A stretch of DNA of 64,000 bases, from the NCBI GenBank assembly GCA_002105175.1, contig MCGE01000034.1, forward strand, positions 1 through 64,000, in the 5' to 3' direction. A program made the position numbers and the translations under genes. The notes beneath the pieces are model-generated. The model saw nothing but the letters and a program-made list of their open reading frames with translations. It made no database searches and was not told the DNA's origin. Position 1 is the first letter of the stretch; every line of letters starts with the position of its first letter. Below, in pieces: positions 11,236 to 24,500 of the stretch. The stretch comes from Absidia repens (taxonomy: Eukaryota; Mucoromycota; Mucoromycetes; Mucorales; Cunninghamellaceae).

Positions 11236-11360
11236 AATTTGCTGTAGCCTCTTTGCTGACCTTTGGTTGCAAAATAGAAAGCCAAAAAAAAAAAAAAAAA
11301 GCCATTATCGATATTGTTTAAATATAACATACTACAATAACTACACTAAAACCAACAAGA

Positions 11361-11549
11361 TCAAGTTAACGAGTTTGGTAATACATTAAGACCAGAAACA
11401 GTATCAAAGCAAATAGCTGGACCATCGTCAACAAGCGCCCCTAGTACAATAGTCATTGTTGACAGCGGAGAAGACAAAGAATAAGTTGTTGAAGTTGCAG
11501 AGTATATAGCAGGACAGCAAGAAACCACTGTGTTTGAATGCCACAACAC
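11361..11549 (-). other. Short secreted-protein-like frame, possible gene relic
   Basis: A 60-codon minus-strand frame with evenly spaced hydrophobics and cysteines (TVVSCCPAIYSATSTTYSLS, then GALVDDGPAICFDTVSGLNV) and a stop TGA. It resembles the end of a small cysteine-containing secreted protein. No start, no signal peptide and no upstream exon could be joined. Probably a relic or chance. Confidence 0.2.
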
Positions 11550-12235
11550 TAAAAGTAAATATATCCCTGCATGTCATTCGGAAGTCAAGCGAGGCTATGA
11601 TTTACAACCAAGAGCGAAGCACGGTTCCCTAATTTTAGATTTCCGCTCGAATACCAATTGAGATACCAAGAAACCGTACTACCGGTTCGATTACAATTTA
11701 GATTGTATATCCTTGATTTGAAAAAATGGAAAATAAAAGAAAAAAGGTGGAAAAGAACTGTTAACCATATATCTTACTCTGGTTAACCAAACGTTCTACA
11801 GATGACGTAAAGGTTTATGAATCACTGAAAAGTTTGATATAATGAACTTTGTTTGACATTTCTTTCATTTTTAGTCATTCATTTATAGGTATGAAGCATC
11901 TAATTATTTCTTGGCTGTGTGCCAGTTTAAATCTTTTTAAGCTTGACTTCAACTTTATTGCCATTTTGAAACTCGTTGTGGTGGACGAATTGGCATTTTG
12001 CGCAACACGCGAGGTCACATGCTTGATCCTCCTCCAATGTCTCATTTCTATTTCGAAGCTGAATTTCAAAATGAGATATATTTTGATGTCCATAGAATCG
12101 GGTTTTTGAACTTTCCCCTTTTTCTTTTTCTTTTCCTTCTTTCTTTTTTATATTTTTTATATTTTTGGTTCTTTTTTATTCTTTTTTCTTTTTTTTTTTT
12201 TTTTTAATCAACTGATCATCAAAATAATAATAATT
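11550..12235. other. Intergenic and promoter of the MYND gene
   Basis: AT-rich, ending in a long pyrimidine-rich leader (12110-12205) before the ATG at 12236. The small overlapping frames on both strands at 11849-12207 have no supporting features. Confidence 0.5.
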
Positions 12236-13063
12236 ATGCCGTCTATTGTGGTTAAACAAGACAAAACTTTATACCCTTTGGAAAAAGAAAAAGAAACTTG
12301 CAACTCGGTGTTATTAACGAACGGCGGTGATTGGTTTCAACGACTCAATACTGGATCACCCAAACATCATTTAACTTCACAAAAAACATGCGATGATGAT
12401 AGTGGTGATAAATTTGTCAAGATATTGGCGGCCCAACGTCAACAAGCAACCGTGGTGATGGATGAAAATTGGTTACACTTGACCTCTCTTGTGTCGGAAC
12501 ACATCTTAGTTCATCTGGATGATATGGTGGTGGTAGAACCTTTGTGCCAAGAATTGTGGAACCTTGGAAAACGACTCAAACAAGATAATTTGATGACAAT
12601 GGGAAAAAACGCGAGCCAGTATGGACAGCAGCAGGATGTGTATAGCAAAGCGATTCAGGTGATAATCTATCATTGTCGTGGCTCCATTCATTACAGCCAA
12701 CGAGATTGGGCACATGTCATTAACGATTGTCGCAAATGTCTCGCCATTGACTTACAAACAAATATGCTCATGTCATCGGATTCGCTATTACTACAAAAGG
12801 TTGGGCTCATAAAAGAACATGCATCATCTATGCTGGAACAAGGCCTTCAATATCAACGACGGTGTCTTACAGGTGGCTCATCCTCTTCCATTGCCAGTAG
12901 TAGTACTGGGTCTTCCTCGGAAATGATGATGGTGTGCTCCTTTTGCTCTTTGGAGAAAAGGAAAATGCCTGTCTGTGCTCAATGCAAGCATCAAGCTTAT
13001 TGTGGTATCAAATGTTTGAAACAAGACAAGACCCGCCATATCTCCCAATGCCAACGGCGTTAG
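12236..13063 (+). CDS. MYND-type zinc finger protein, intronless, 275 aa
   Basis: The C-terminal 45 residues form a MYND finger: Cys pairs in CSFCSLEKRKMPVCAQC, then YCGIKCLKQDKTRHISQC, with the C-x2-C / C-x2-C / C-x3-C / H-x3-C spacing that binds two zinc ions and usually docks Pro-rich partners. The first 210 residues have no recognised domain; residues 70-190 look alpha-helical and include HYSQRDWAHVINDCRKCL, which may be a TPR-like helix-turn-helix (an inference). A Ser/Thr-rich linker (about 210-228) precedes the finger. It lacks a SET domain, so it is unlikely to be a SMYD methyltransferase. The partner and process are unknown. Confidence 0.75.
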   Translation: MPSIVVKQDKTLYPLEKEKETCNSVLLTNGGDWFQRLNTGSPKHHLTSQKTCDDDSGDKFVKILAAQRQQATVVMDENWLHLTSLVSEHILVHLDDMVVVEPLCQELWNLGKRLKQDNLMTMGKNASQYGQQQDVYSKAIQVIIYHCRGSIHYSQRDWAHVINDCRKCLAIDLQTNMLMSSDSLLLQKVGLIKEHASSMLEQGLQYQRRCLTGGSSSSIASSSTGSSSEMMMVCSFCSLEKRKMPVCAQCKHQAYCGIKCLKQDKTRHISQCQRR

Positions 13064-13612
13064 ATTCCCTAGCCCCCCGCTTTTTTTTTTTTTACCACAT
13101 ATTTATCCATTTATATATATATATATTTAAACATAGTATTACTTTATCATCATTATCTCATGTATTCTTCTCCATCATTATCGAATAAAAAATGTTTCCT
13201 TTCTCCTATCATAGTTATTTTACCACGGTTGGGTGACACACAATGACATTGGTGGTTTATATCAGGAACTCCGACCGAGGATCATCCAACATACTCCCCC
13301 AAAAAAAAGGGACCCAGACCCTGTGATATTTAGTGGTACTTTTTTTTTTCTTTTTCAAAGTGAAGTCTGTTTCAAAATTCAATTTATTACATTTTCGTTT
13401 CAAACATAACAATTATTTGAATATTCAATGTAAAAACGATGATGCCTATATATGATTTTGGGTGAAAAAGCGAGGATAATGGTGACAACCTTTCCACAGT
13501 GTGGGAAATTAGGCGCCAATACCAGGCACTGATATCGGAGTTGAAAAAGCTACAGGTGGCTTTTTGATTTTATCTATAACTGTCTTTCTTTCCATAAATC
13601 ATCAACAACACC
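13064..13612. other. Intergenic spacer
   Basis: 3' UTR of the MYND gene (AATAAA near 13184), T runs at 13080-13093 and 13338-13350, then the bL31m promoter. No gene seen. Confidence 0.55.
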
Positions 13613-14023
13613 ATGATCACTACGAATTCTCTACGATCTTTGCGATCCATTACACTTCAGCACTCATCGAAACGTTTCGCCTCATCACAAACAGTATACG
13701 CCAAACCAGAACGATTCCTCCAAACAGTGGTCCTAAGTAATGGTGCCACTTTTACAGTACGAACAACCTCCCCTATCCGCTCACAAATCCGTTTGACAAA
13801 AGATACTCGCAACCACCCACTATGGAATCCTGCAATGCTGAAAGAAGGCGTAACAGACGAAAGCGAACAACTCACCAAATTCCAAAAACGATTCGGCGAT
13901 ACTGATCTGGGCGACATCAGCTGGATCGAAAGCGACGAAACTGTATCTGCTGCTATGAAGAAGGTTATTGCCAGTGGGGGCACCAAGGTGACCAATACCA
14001 AAGCTAAAGGAAAGAAGAAATAG
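13613..14023 (+). CDS. MRPL36: Mitochondrial large-subunit ribosomal protein bL31m
   Basis: Structural protein of the mitochondrial 54S subunit, homologous to bacterial L31 (yeast MRPL36). It is 136 aa, intronless. Residues 1-25 form a Ser/Arg-rich mitochondrial presequence ending near RFASSQ. The L31 core follows: LQTVVLSNGATFTVRTTSP, then the diagnostic RLTKDTRNHPLWNP. The C-terminus (GTKVTNTKAKGKKK) is basic. The zinc-binding cysteines of some bacterial L31 forms are absent, as is usual in fungal mitochondrial forms. Stop TAG is at 14021-14023, followed by AATAAA at about 14104. Confidence 0.88.
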   Translation: MITTNSLRSLRSITLQHSSKRFASSQTVYAKPERFLQTVVLSNGATFTVRTTSPIRSQIRLTKDTRNHPLWNPAMLKEGVTDESEQLTKFQKRFGDTDLGDISWIESDETVSAAMKKVIASGGTKVTNTKAKGKKK

Positions 14024-15549
14024 ATGGTGATTAGTTTAGTGGTTAGTAGTTAGTAGTTTAGATTATCTACTATAGTTATATATTTTGTACACATCCATTG
14101 TAGAATAAATTGAATTTTATTGTGATATTTAGCTTGATAGTGATTAGAGAATGATGGTATATTTTGTCAACTAGGGTATATCTAGTGAACAAAAAAGGGA
14201 GCAATGGAAGGGAGTTGTTTCGAAGGATTGGGGTTACTGAAAGTGATCGGAGAGGAAAGGGGCTGAATTTTGGCAGAGATTGCGGTCGGCGCCCACCGTA
14301 TCTATTGGGCGTCTGTGCGTTGGAAAGATCGAATGGGGAATCTAGAAATGTACTTGGATGGTTCAAGAAGGTACAGGATAAAATTTGGATCGTACATGTC
14401 AGCATATGGTGGTCCATGGTCATGGACACGATCACTTTTTCTTTTGAGAATAGGTGGCAAATAATGATTTTTTTTTTTATGTGGAGGCGAACTAATTTGC
14501 GAGTTTTAGGTGTAAATTTAGCGAGCCAGTGCAATTTTTATTTATTTTTTCTTGGAAGCTACTTAGTGTACCAAATTGTTGATCATGATAAAGTATTGCG
14601 ATGCAATATTTGGTTTATAATATCGGGAATTTCACTAGTATTATAATTACATCTTCCAGTATAATTTGACAAATCAAGCTTTTGCCACTATAGGTACTGC
14701 ATAAACGAAATAGGCGCAGAGTAATACTGTTGACACTCAGACCTTTTTCCCTCTTCCCGTATTTTCAATTTTCTTCACCTCGCTCCATGAAATTTTTGTG
14801 ACTGAACGAAGGGGTTGCCTTAAAAGTCGCATAAAAAATCGCTGACCACCATCAGTTCGGAAATTTCGAAGACAGAGTGTCTTGATCAGATACTTCTATT
14901 TTCTTTTGGTATGCAGGATACAGTAAAAAGTAACTGAGAAATATCATCTTGTATTTATACCGATAACCAATTTAACTTTACCATTATTCCTTTTTTTTTT
15001 TTTGGTTCACTTTTGCAGCAATGAAGCCGTATTCCAATATGCTTCAGTTTACAGTGGACGAGGTTCTTATTGACAGGTTTAAATAAAGGGGTAAAAAGGA
15101 GATCTTTACCGCTTGGATTTTTATAGCCTGAAGGGATTTTAGACGCCGGTACAAAACTCCTCCCTGTCATGAATCTCATCATGAAGTTGAAATCTTTGTC
15201 AAAAGAAGCAAGATAGTCTACTGCTATTGTAACTGTCATGTGCAAATGGAGCTGCTGGGGTCGCAGTATCACAAGGCAGGGAAAACATAGACCGAAAAAG
15301 GCATCACCAAAAAAATCAAATCGGGTTGTTAAAAAAAAAGCGCTTTTTACTTTTTTTTCTCTTCTTCTTCTTTGTCAAAACCTTTAAATACCATCTCTAT
15401 ATTTGTATTTCTCTTTCCTCTCTTTTACGTATTACTTTTTATAGTTGCTTAAATACAACCACATCTATTTGATTTATAGCTTGTGATTCTGCCATTCATT
15501 ATATTATATATATATATACATATATATATATTGTATAAACACTTATACC
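14024..15549. other. Gene-free 1.5 kb upstream of the CSF1-like gene
   Basis: Two long overlapping frames on opposite strands (14076-14534 and 14164-14646) lack any family feature and are judged chance. The final 200 bp is pyrimidine-rich, followed by an (AT)n stretch at about 15505-15532, the likely core promoter/leader of the CSF1-like gene. No RNA gene recognised. Confidence 0.5.
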
Positions 15550-18500
15550 ATGGCCATTTATTCAGCTGTCGAAACAATTACCAAAGGAAGTCCAAATATT
15601 ACTGACTTATGGATCTTTATTGTATGCTGTGTTGTTGTGATCATTGTTGTCCTCTTCTTTCTCTTCTACTTCAATCGGGTGGCTGCTCGTCTTCTCACTC
15701 TTATTGCGAACCAATATTTATGGCGACAATATCATGCATATATTCAACTTGGTAAGGATTTCAATTTATTATTATTAACCATGGATCTGTCTTGCTGAAT
15801 TTTCTTTCTTTAGATTCTATACGGATTACGCTACTAGGTGCTCGTATTCTATTCAAAAACTTTCGATATCATTCAACAAATACCTCCTTCACCGTAGTTA
15901 AGGGTCATATCACTATTCAATATTGGCTCTTTAATGTACAAAGACCGAATACTTCTTCCACCAAAGGTATATCAAAAGTAATTCACTTGGGATTGACAGC
16001 CTCATGCTCATTTTTCTTTATTATAGACGATACCAAATTACCTTGTCGTGTGGTATGTAGCCTTGAAGGCTTGGAAGGATTCATATACAACAATATACCT
16101 ATTTACGAACGCATGAAAGTTATCCTTGGATTGGAAACAGCACCAGAACCAACCCAAAGATCTGATGACACTTTTACTATCAATGGTAATCCTTTGCTTC
16201 CCCATCTCTTTTTTTTTTTTTTGCTCTCTTCCCCATTTTTATTGACTTTTTTTTTCATTGATTTTTTTATGGCAATAGGTACCCCGGGCGTCCTGGATCC
16301 AGAAAATCAAACCACATCCGAATCGTCATTACTACAAAGATTGATGCCTATTCAAATCGAATGTACAACCGGTGCGATTATTATTGGAAATCAGCAACTA
16401 CAGTCGTATATTGTGGTAAAAGCAACTCAAGTCAGCGGCACTTATAGTACTGGACAATCAAGAACCCCAATGGATTATTATAAAGCGACTTTGGATTTGA
16501 TATTACGGAAACCACAAATTAGCCTGGAAAAAAACGAACACTACACAAAAGAATGTCAGAATATGAACAGTGTCCGTCATTATCAACGAAATTATGGGTA
16601 AGAGAAACAAAGATTCCGCTTTACATTTGTACGTAGATTGAACATCATATTCATGTATTTATCTATATTAATGTTATAGGTGCTGGAAACACATTTGGCG
16701 TGGAATTAAAAAAGTTTTATGTATCGGTGGAACCAATTATACCCTGGACAAGGAACACGAAGATCAGGACCGTTATCGTGTATTACATGAACATCATACT
16801 CGCCGACTATACCCAGAAGATTACGCCAAAATCGAAAGTTTTGTGGAATGTAGCCAAATGGCGTTGTGTTATTACGCGGATAATCCAGGTCCTGTTCCAA
16901 ACACTGTCTCAAATGGTAACACTGGTATTGGATTAGATGTCGGAAACGGTGGATTACCTCCAGAATGGGGTCTGCGTCTTTCCCTTTGGAATGCTGTCTT
17001 CAATTATGGACCATGGACTGACAAACAAAGGTAAATGGTATCGTCTTTGTTGTTGTCTTTGACTGCGATCACGTAAAAAGGCATTGACATCTTTTATTTT
17101 AGGTCATCGATCCAAGACTACTTTTTCCCTAACGCTCACCGAACAAACTTGGCCACCACTCCTCTATTACCAGGTGAAATTCGTGTGCCGACATCATTTG
17201 ACTTTACTATGGATTTTATGACTGATGCTAAAGTAAGAGTGCCAACAAAGGAAGCGTCCAAGGTAATTACAGCAATAAAATAAAATAAAATCAGATTTGT
17301 GTTACATCATCGTTGACACATGTGCCCAAATATAATATGTATTTATTTTGACAGGACTGGAAATACACTGGTGATGTACCTGATTTGGATATTGACAAGG
17401 ATGGCTATTATGCTCGACCTTATGGCTGGCTGGATATCAAGTTTAAAGAAGGATCAAGTCTCAAAACTGTTACACCTTTTGTGTCAAACGAACAAGGTTA
17501 TGTTTCCACCGTCAACCTCGATTTGAAAAGCGTGGATGTTACTACAAGTGTCAACTTTGCTAATCTTATTCATGCAGACGGATTCAAGGTAAAAAAGAAT
17601 AGAAAGAGGAGGAGAAAATGAAAGATGCGATACTCACATCTATGATACCTTTATCCTAGCTGCATGTTGATATGGCTTCACCTTTGGTTTGGAATGAACA
17701 TCGGACATGGTTATTCGATGCAAAATTGAAGAGTCCTGAAATATACCTTCTTCGTGACCATGTATTCCTTATTCAAGATCTTATCAAGGACTGGACATCT
17801 GGACCACCTGTCGATTTATTGCACTTCGTCCCTATTACTTATGAGCTCCAACTGGATATCTCACAAGGAAGCATCTATCTATGCGTAAACGAACACAACA
17901 TCATCAATTATCCGAACTCAACTGATGACAACGGTAAGACCATAGAGAAGAAAATCAAAGAAAAAGGGGACACATTGGCATTTATCTATCTGCTCAACTG
18001 ACTCTTTGTCGTTTATGCATTCTCTAGCCTATATTATTCTTTGTTTCCAAAAGCTCCGATTCACCACCTCATTACCGTTTATTACTTATCAACCGGAAGT
18101 CCTCTCCATAAAATACGATGCTCATGTAAGATGTTATATTTGTAAAGAATGCTAAGAAAGTCATCTCACCTTCTCTCTTTTTTTTTTTTTAACAGCTTGA
18201 ACAACTTCGTGGTATCTTCTCTTTGCAATCCTCACACACCTGGAGCTCGTTTATGAGTGAAGAAGATTCACAACTGGCTTCGTGTATGTCTATCACTTTG
18301 CAAGGGTCTTATGAAAGCTACTCTACTATTGACGTTTTAAGACATATTGAATCTGCCAATCTGAAACTAAAGGTAAGCCTAATCTATGTAGTATCAGGTT
18401 GCGTGCATTTTTACAAACCAGTTTTGTATGTAGTTTGAAGGTGCTGTCGTTAAATTATTTGGAACGGTGATCCGGTACATTTTGATTTTACGGGATAACT

Positions 18501-21500
18501 ATGTTGGCAACTCCCTTCATTTTTGCACAATTGATGAATACCGCCAACGACGTGCTGATCCCGATGCCTACATGGAATTACGGAAGAAAGAGTCGGAAGC
18601 AAAGGTATTGAACAAAAACATTAAAGTCATAATGTTGTACTTACTCTTCTTTTTTTCATTTTTTTTTTTCATGTTCACATTAGCCCATGTCTGATCCGTT
18701 TGAACTTTATCTACTGTGTGATTTTGAAGATGGTGCTCTTATCCTCCCTGAAAATTTGTATGAATGCTCTCACTACTCTCAATTGGAATTCCAAGAACTT
18801 CAAGTGGAGCTTCGAAATCTAGACATTTATATGGGTAAAACAAAATAATCAGCATACATTATCACAGTGTTTGTATCTTAATTTATATGTTTGGTATTTC
18901 ATATTAATAGATATGTATGTTACTATCAGCCCCATCACTTGGACAAGGGACAGCAATCCGAATCCAACTACTAGACGGGGTCATTTCAAAATGAAAAATG
19001 CTCGGGATCCTCGCAATTATCTTTATATAGACGGTAAGATTTTATTATAAGTCATATGAGATATGTTACTCAAACGCACCGATTTTTTTTTTCAAAACTT
19101 AGAAACGAACATTCATGCTCATCGACTATTTGGACCACTTCCGGAAACAGCAACCTATCTTTGTCATTGGGAATTTGATGTAGGGAGCGTGAAAGGTGAA
19201 CTCAAGCCTTCGTTCCTTATGGGTACAGCAAGCTTCGCTCAAACCTTTGTGTATAATCTCATTGATGAAGACAATGCGGTGTCCTCTGACTTGGGACCTG
19301 TGGACTACCCTGATGTTACTTTTGCGACCGCTAGGATACGACAAGTGGATATTTATTTGATGACTCAAAACAGCGCAACACAGCTGCAACTTCAAAACGG
19401 CGTCAATGTGGAATTCGACAACCTTACCAATGAAAAATACAACCAACGGGTTGGCGTTTATGTCCCTGGTATATCTATAACATGCTTAGCAAACCAAGAA
19501 CAAGGCAATCAGCAACAGGTATGGAATTGAGATGATGAATCAAGAAGTAGTAACTAACTCCTTTTTTTTTTCTCTTTTGGTTTTTCACGACCGTAGGACA
19601 TGGATTACTCTTGGGTGGAAGTGGCTAGGGTGGAACTTGGACTCAATTTTACAATATTTCGTCATACAAAGGAATGGAAATCAGTTAGAATGGCTCAACA
19701 GAATTTTATCCAATCTCAAGACTACCTTACCGGGCGGTGCATTCACTTGTATGACAGTGATGATTCATCTAGAGGTATTTATCAAAATATTACTATATAT
19801 CACTGAGATATGTAATTACGGTCTCCTTTTCTAACGTTTATGCATCTACTCTATTCAGGTACTCAATCTTCATCACGAACTACTCACGAGCACCATGTCG
19901 GCGTTTTATATGCTCCTTTATTCCGTTCCTTCCCTACGCAAAATGACTCAGGTATAGAGAGCGGAAATTCCTCTATATCAACTGAAACGCCAATGATGGA
20001 CGGTAGAAAATATTCTTTTTCTGGTGACGATCATAGTATGATATCATTAAATGACCAATGGCCCATTACAATGGATTCTGTGGATTCTGAAGCCGATAGT
20101 ATCAGGTACATTTACAGAACGAATATACACACATCATTATTACGATTTGTTACTTACCTCTTTGTATTCTTTTGTTAATTTTTGTAGTATACAGGACGAA
20201 ACAGTATCTCTAAAAAGCATGATGTCAACCGGTGAATCCTTCCATACTGCGCAATCCGAAGAAAGTCTTTATCCGGTTACCAGTATGTCTTCCAACAATG
20301 TAGTAGAAAGCTTCGATGAAGTAAGCATTGATACAGCAAGCGATTTGGACAGCGAAGGTAATTTTTTTCATTTTTTATTTTCAATGCATATATATTTATG
20401 TATTTATACGCGATGGTAATGGGACTAATGCTATTATGTTTCCAATTTATTGTAGATGACTACGTTTATGAAGATTTAGTTGGCCCTGACAATAACGAAA
20501 ATCGTGGTTACACCATCACTGCCATACCACCTTCCATTCCTTACAGTGACTATTTGAATCGGTATGCCATCAAACGTGCAACGAATTTGGTTGGACGAGG
20601 ACAAACATTCTTCCACCCATATGTGCCTCCTCCAAAAACAAGCTTTATTCCACTGAAGGTAAATTTAAAAGCCCAGGTATTCAGAAATTAGAAAGCTAAT
20701 TTTTTTTCTTTATCACACTATCGATAGCCCAAAACGAACAAACAAGATGAAAGCTTTACTCCACAGGGGGATGAATTTTTTGCTGGTGCTCAAGATGAAA
20801 TGGATGCAAATCTCCCGTCGACCAAGGAAAACAAGGCCAGTTATGACAAACGGAATGATGTTGTAGCAACTACGGTCCTAGAAGCAACACATCCGGTCAA
20901 GATCTTGGTAACACCTATATTAGTCAAAGTGGTGCAAGAAGTAACAGAAGTCATCAACAAGGATGTAAGTTAATGCAAAATTGTATGAGTGGGGTGCAAA
21001 ACGAGATATTTATATTTTCTCTCGCTATTTAGGATTGGGACTTGGAGACCATGTTGGATAGCTCTCAAATTGAATATGTTGGCCAACTCACTCGATACCT
21101 TACTGACAAATTCATATGCACCCGCTTTGCTGTTTGGCTACCCAGTACTCACTTACACTTTATCCAAAATGTGATGATTCCTGCTGATCTTCCTTCATAC
21201 AAACATACTCAATCGCATCTCCAAACGCTATACGACAACGAAGATGAAATGTTATGTGCTGCTGATATCTTTTTGGATGACTTCCAGATGATTGGTGGAG
21301 TGACCTTTCAAGATTATGCATTTGGCCAAAAACAGACTTCGGTGGCGGAATCAAAGCTGGTCCTGGAAGAATCCCGGGTGCATGTGAATGTCGGAAATAT
21401 GGGGTGCAAAGTACAATATGTCATTGATTGTTATGAAAACCGGCGGCAAGTGATGTTTGGAATCCCATCTACTCGACAATTTGTGCACGGACGAAACCTC

Positions 21501-24500
21501 TACGACAACGGCACGAATCGGGGTGAAAATGAACAACGTGGAGGGTCTGATACTGAATCCGAAGACTCCGTCAATCCGTCTTCAAATGAACTAGTGGTGA
21601 TTGATTTGGCGGTTAATACATTCAGTTGCAAATGGCTTGGCGCAAGGAAACCGAATTACTTGGACTTCAGTGTCAATGAACTATCTACCATCATCATCAC
21701 TGAATCCGTGGAAATTCTTGTCGGTGCAGTGTATTCATGGCTGGTTTTTGTGGATGACCTTCAGCGTATTCTCGAACGATTTCAAAATCGACGATCACAA
21801 CAAAATCAAGTCTTTATTCATGAACTGGCGAATTTCTCCAATGATGGTACGATTGTTAGCAGTGATCCTCAGTTTTTGACCATTCCAACTAGCATGGGTT
21901 TACGGATTGGTTCAAAGAACTTCAGAAATGACGTTGGATGGAAGCTTTTGGCACGTATGCGACAATGCTTGCGTTTGATGCCATTGACGACGCGGGAAAA
22001 ACTCCAATATCGGTTGACTTCTGGTGGTGCCATCGAAAATGTTGATCCTCCTCTTATGTATGGTCAAGTAATACAGGCGTTCTCTGGCTGGCGAAGTTGG
22101 GAAATTGACGCACGCGACATTGAAAGCTGCCGACTCTTTACCAAGATATTCCACCAACACACAGCATCACAATGGAAGAATGATGCCGACTTCGAAAGCA
22201 ACAACATATCAAATGATTATACCATCAAAAGCTCTGGCCCTCCAGGACAAAAGGTTGTTGACGATACGGTGACCTTCTTGATGACATCTATGAACTACGC
22301 CAAATTCAAGATCGATCGATTTGATTTTTGCATCTATGAAGAAGAACCTGACACTTATGACAACCACATTGTCATCGAACCTTTGGAATTTGCGATCGAT
22401 ACTGTTTACAAGACGTCGGTACTTGGGAATACTACAATGCCACGGGATGCCTCACTCGCTCCCGCGAAAGGACCTACATCGACCGAAGGCTATCTGGATG
22501 CTATTGTAAAGTTGGATATTGGATCAATCGAGATATCTGTCAACCCAACTGTGCTTGCTTTTGCCCGCCACATGCTGACCGTGCAATGGGTCTTTACCAA
22601 TAAGCTCAAAAGTTTATCTCATGCAACGAAGTCATCATCATTTTTTGGAAGGGATAAGCCCACTGCTTATGGACCAAGCTACACTTCGATGAATGGAACT
22701 CAACAAACACCTGCCAACCAGCAAAATTCTTTGGACGTCGATCTCCTACTGTCGCGTATAGATGTAGTGGCACATGCTCTGGTTAGAATTCAACATATAA
22801 GTCTTGGAGCGTGGGCGCAGAAACTCACGATGAAAAACAACGTCCATGCGGTACATGGCTCAGTGGTCTTCTCCAATCCTAGACTCTCCCCTGTTACTAT
22901 GCTTCAACCCTCGTCGGAAAAGGACTCGGATGCCGGATCTGGAAAACCAAGCTCAAATAGAACTGCTAGAAAGCAAGCTCCTCATTCGAATCGTATTATT
23001 ATGAATGCTTCTGGTGGAATTGACAAGTTGGATATTGGATTCTATGAACTTTTACCGCGGGGATCACACTGGATGAACACAACAAGCAACATCAGATTTG
23101 GGCCCACACGACAACCTTCGAAGCGCATTCACACCAAGCTGCTTGCGTTGACCGTCCAGGATGCCAAACTCAACGCCAACATATCTCAATCCAACAAACC
23201 CAACAAAAAACTCAAATTGGAACATGGCGCCAAAAAAGTGCTCAAAATATTCTCCAGTGTTGGGACCTTCGACGTGGATGCCCCTCAAAGTCTACTGCGT
23301 CTATATAGCTTTGTTGAAGAATGGCGCAGCGAACAAGGCGATCGATATCACTTCATGTTTCAAAATCTACTCAATGAATGGGAAGAACAACGACGACTTT
23401 CTGATCAAGCCCGTCCATCAAGTGATTTGGGACCTGAAAAGGTCGGTTTGCAAGAATCTTCCAATGGTGTGACATCATCACCTGGGCGTTGGTATGATAT
23501 CAAGCTTCAATTCTTGCTTATGAAATTTGTGGCCAAGGCGGACCTGTTGCGCTCTCTCAGCATCAAATACTCTATTGACGACCTTCTTGTACTGGTGAAT
23601 GAAACTCAGCAAAAAACGGTACCGGAAATCAATTATGCCTTTCAGCTATCGAAGCAGGTTGTAGAACTTATCACACATGGCGGGGATATCAACAAGATAA
23701 GTGCTCAACCAAAACAACAGCAAGGACTTCCATTACTTGGTTCGACCAATGCGGGCACCTTCAACCTACCTGGTATTCGCAGCTCAGGGGCATTGACGCA
23801 AGTTTTGGACTCGTCTTTGGCAAAATCGGGGTTCCAACTTCAATCATCCATATCAGTCGATTTTATTGCCATGTCTCTTGATGTCAGCATGATTGACTCC
23901 ATACTCACAGCACAAAATCTACTTGGAAATGAAGTCAATGAATTGGTTGAAGTATTATCTTACTCAAAAAAGGATTATCAAGCAACAGCAACAGCAAACA
24001 CCACATCATCATCATCATCTGCACCCTTCAAATATGTTGTCGGCATCTCCTTAGATGGTCTCAGTATCAAAGCAGCAAGTCCGTCGGCCACAGGGTTATT
24101 TGAATCAAGCGTTTTGGAGGCCTCCATCTCAAATTACTCGTCGTCCTCTATTCAGTCGCTCATATGGAAGGTATCAGGAAGCAACTTCGCACTCTCTCTT
24201 GATCACAACAACCTGTTTATGACCGATATGCACAAAGCGGATGGACAAGATGATACGAAGCGTAGGAATCGATTGGCTTATATTGTCGTGGACTTTAGCC
24301 TGCAAAATCAACCTACTGCTCATGGCGGTAAAGAAAAAACTCAAGGACCTGGCGGACGACGAACTTCTCTAGCTACTGGTTCGACATCATTATCGGAAGC
24401 TTCTGAATCAGCATATAGCTCTGATAACGTAGATCCTCAAATGACTGCTTACGACATCAAAATCAGCAAGGTACAAACTGTCATGCAACCTATTGCTTTG

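Noticed and set aside
11590..11720. tRNA-like B-box string (GGTTCGATTAC) near 11682
   Set aside because: No matching A box, acceptor stem or T run at a proper distance could be folded by eye.
14076..14646. Overlapping frames of 152 codons (-) and 160 codons (+)
   Set aside because: No motif, no splice or promoter context, and the two overlap antisense; treated as chance.
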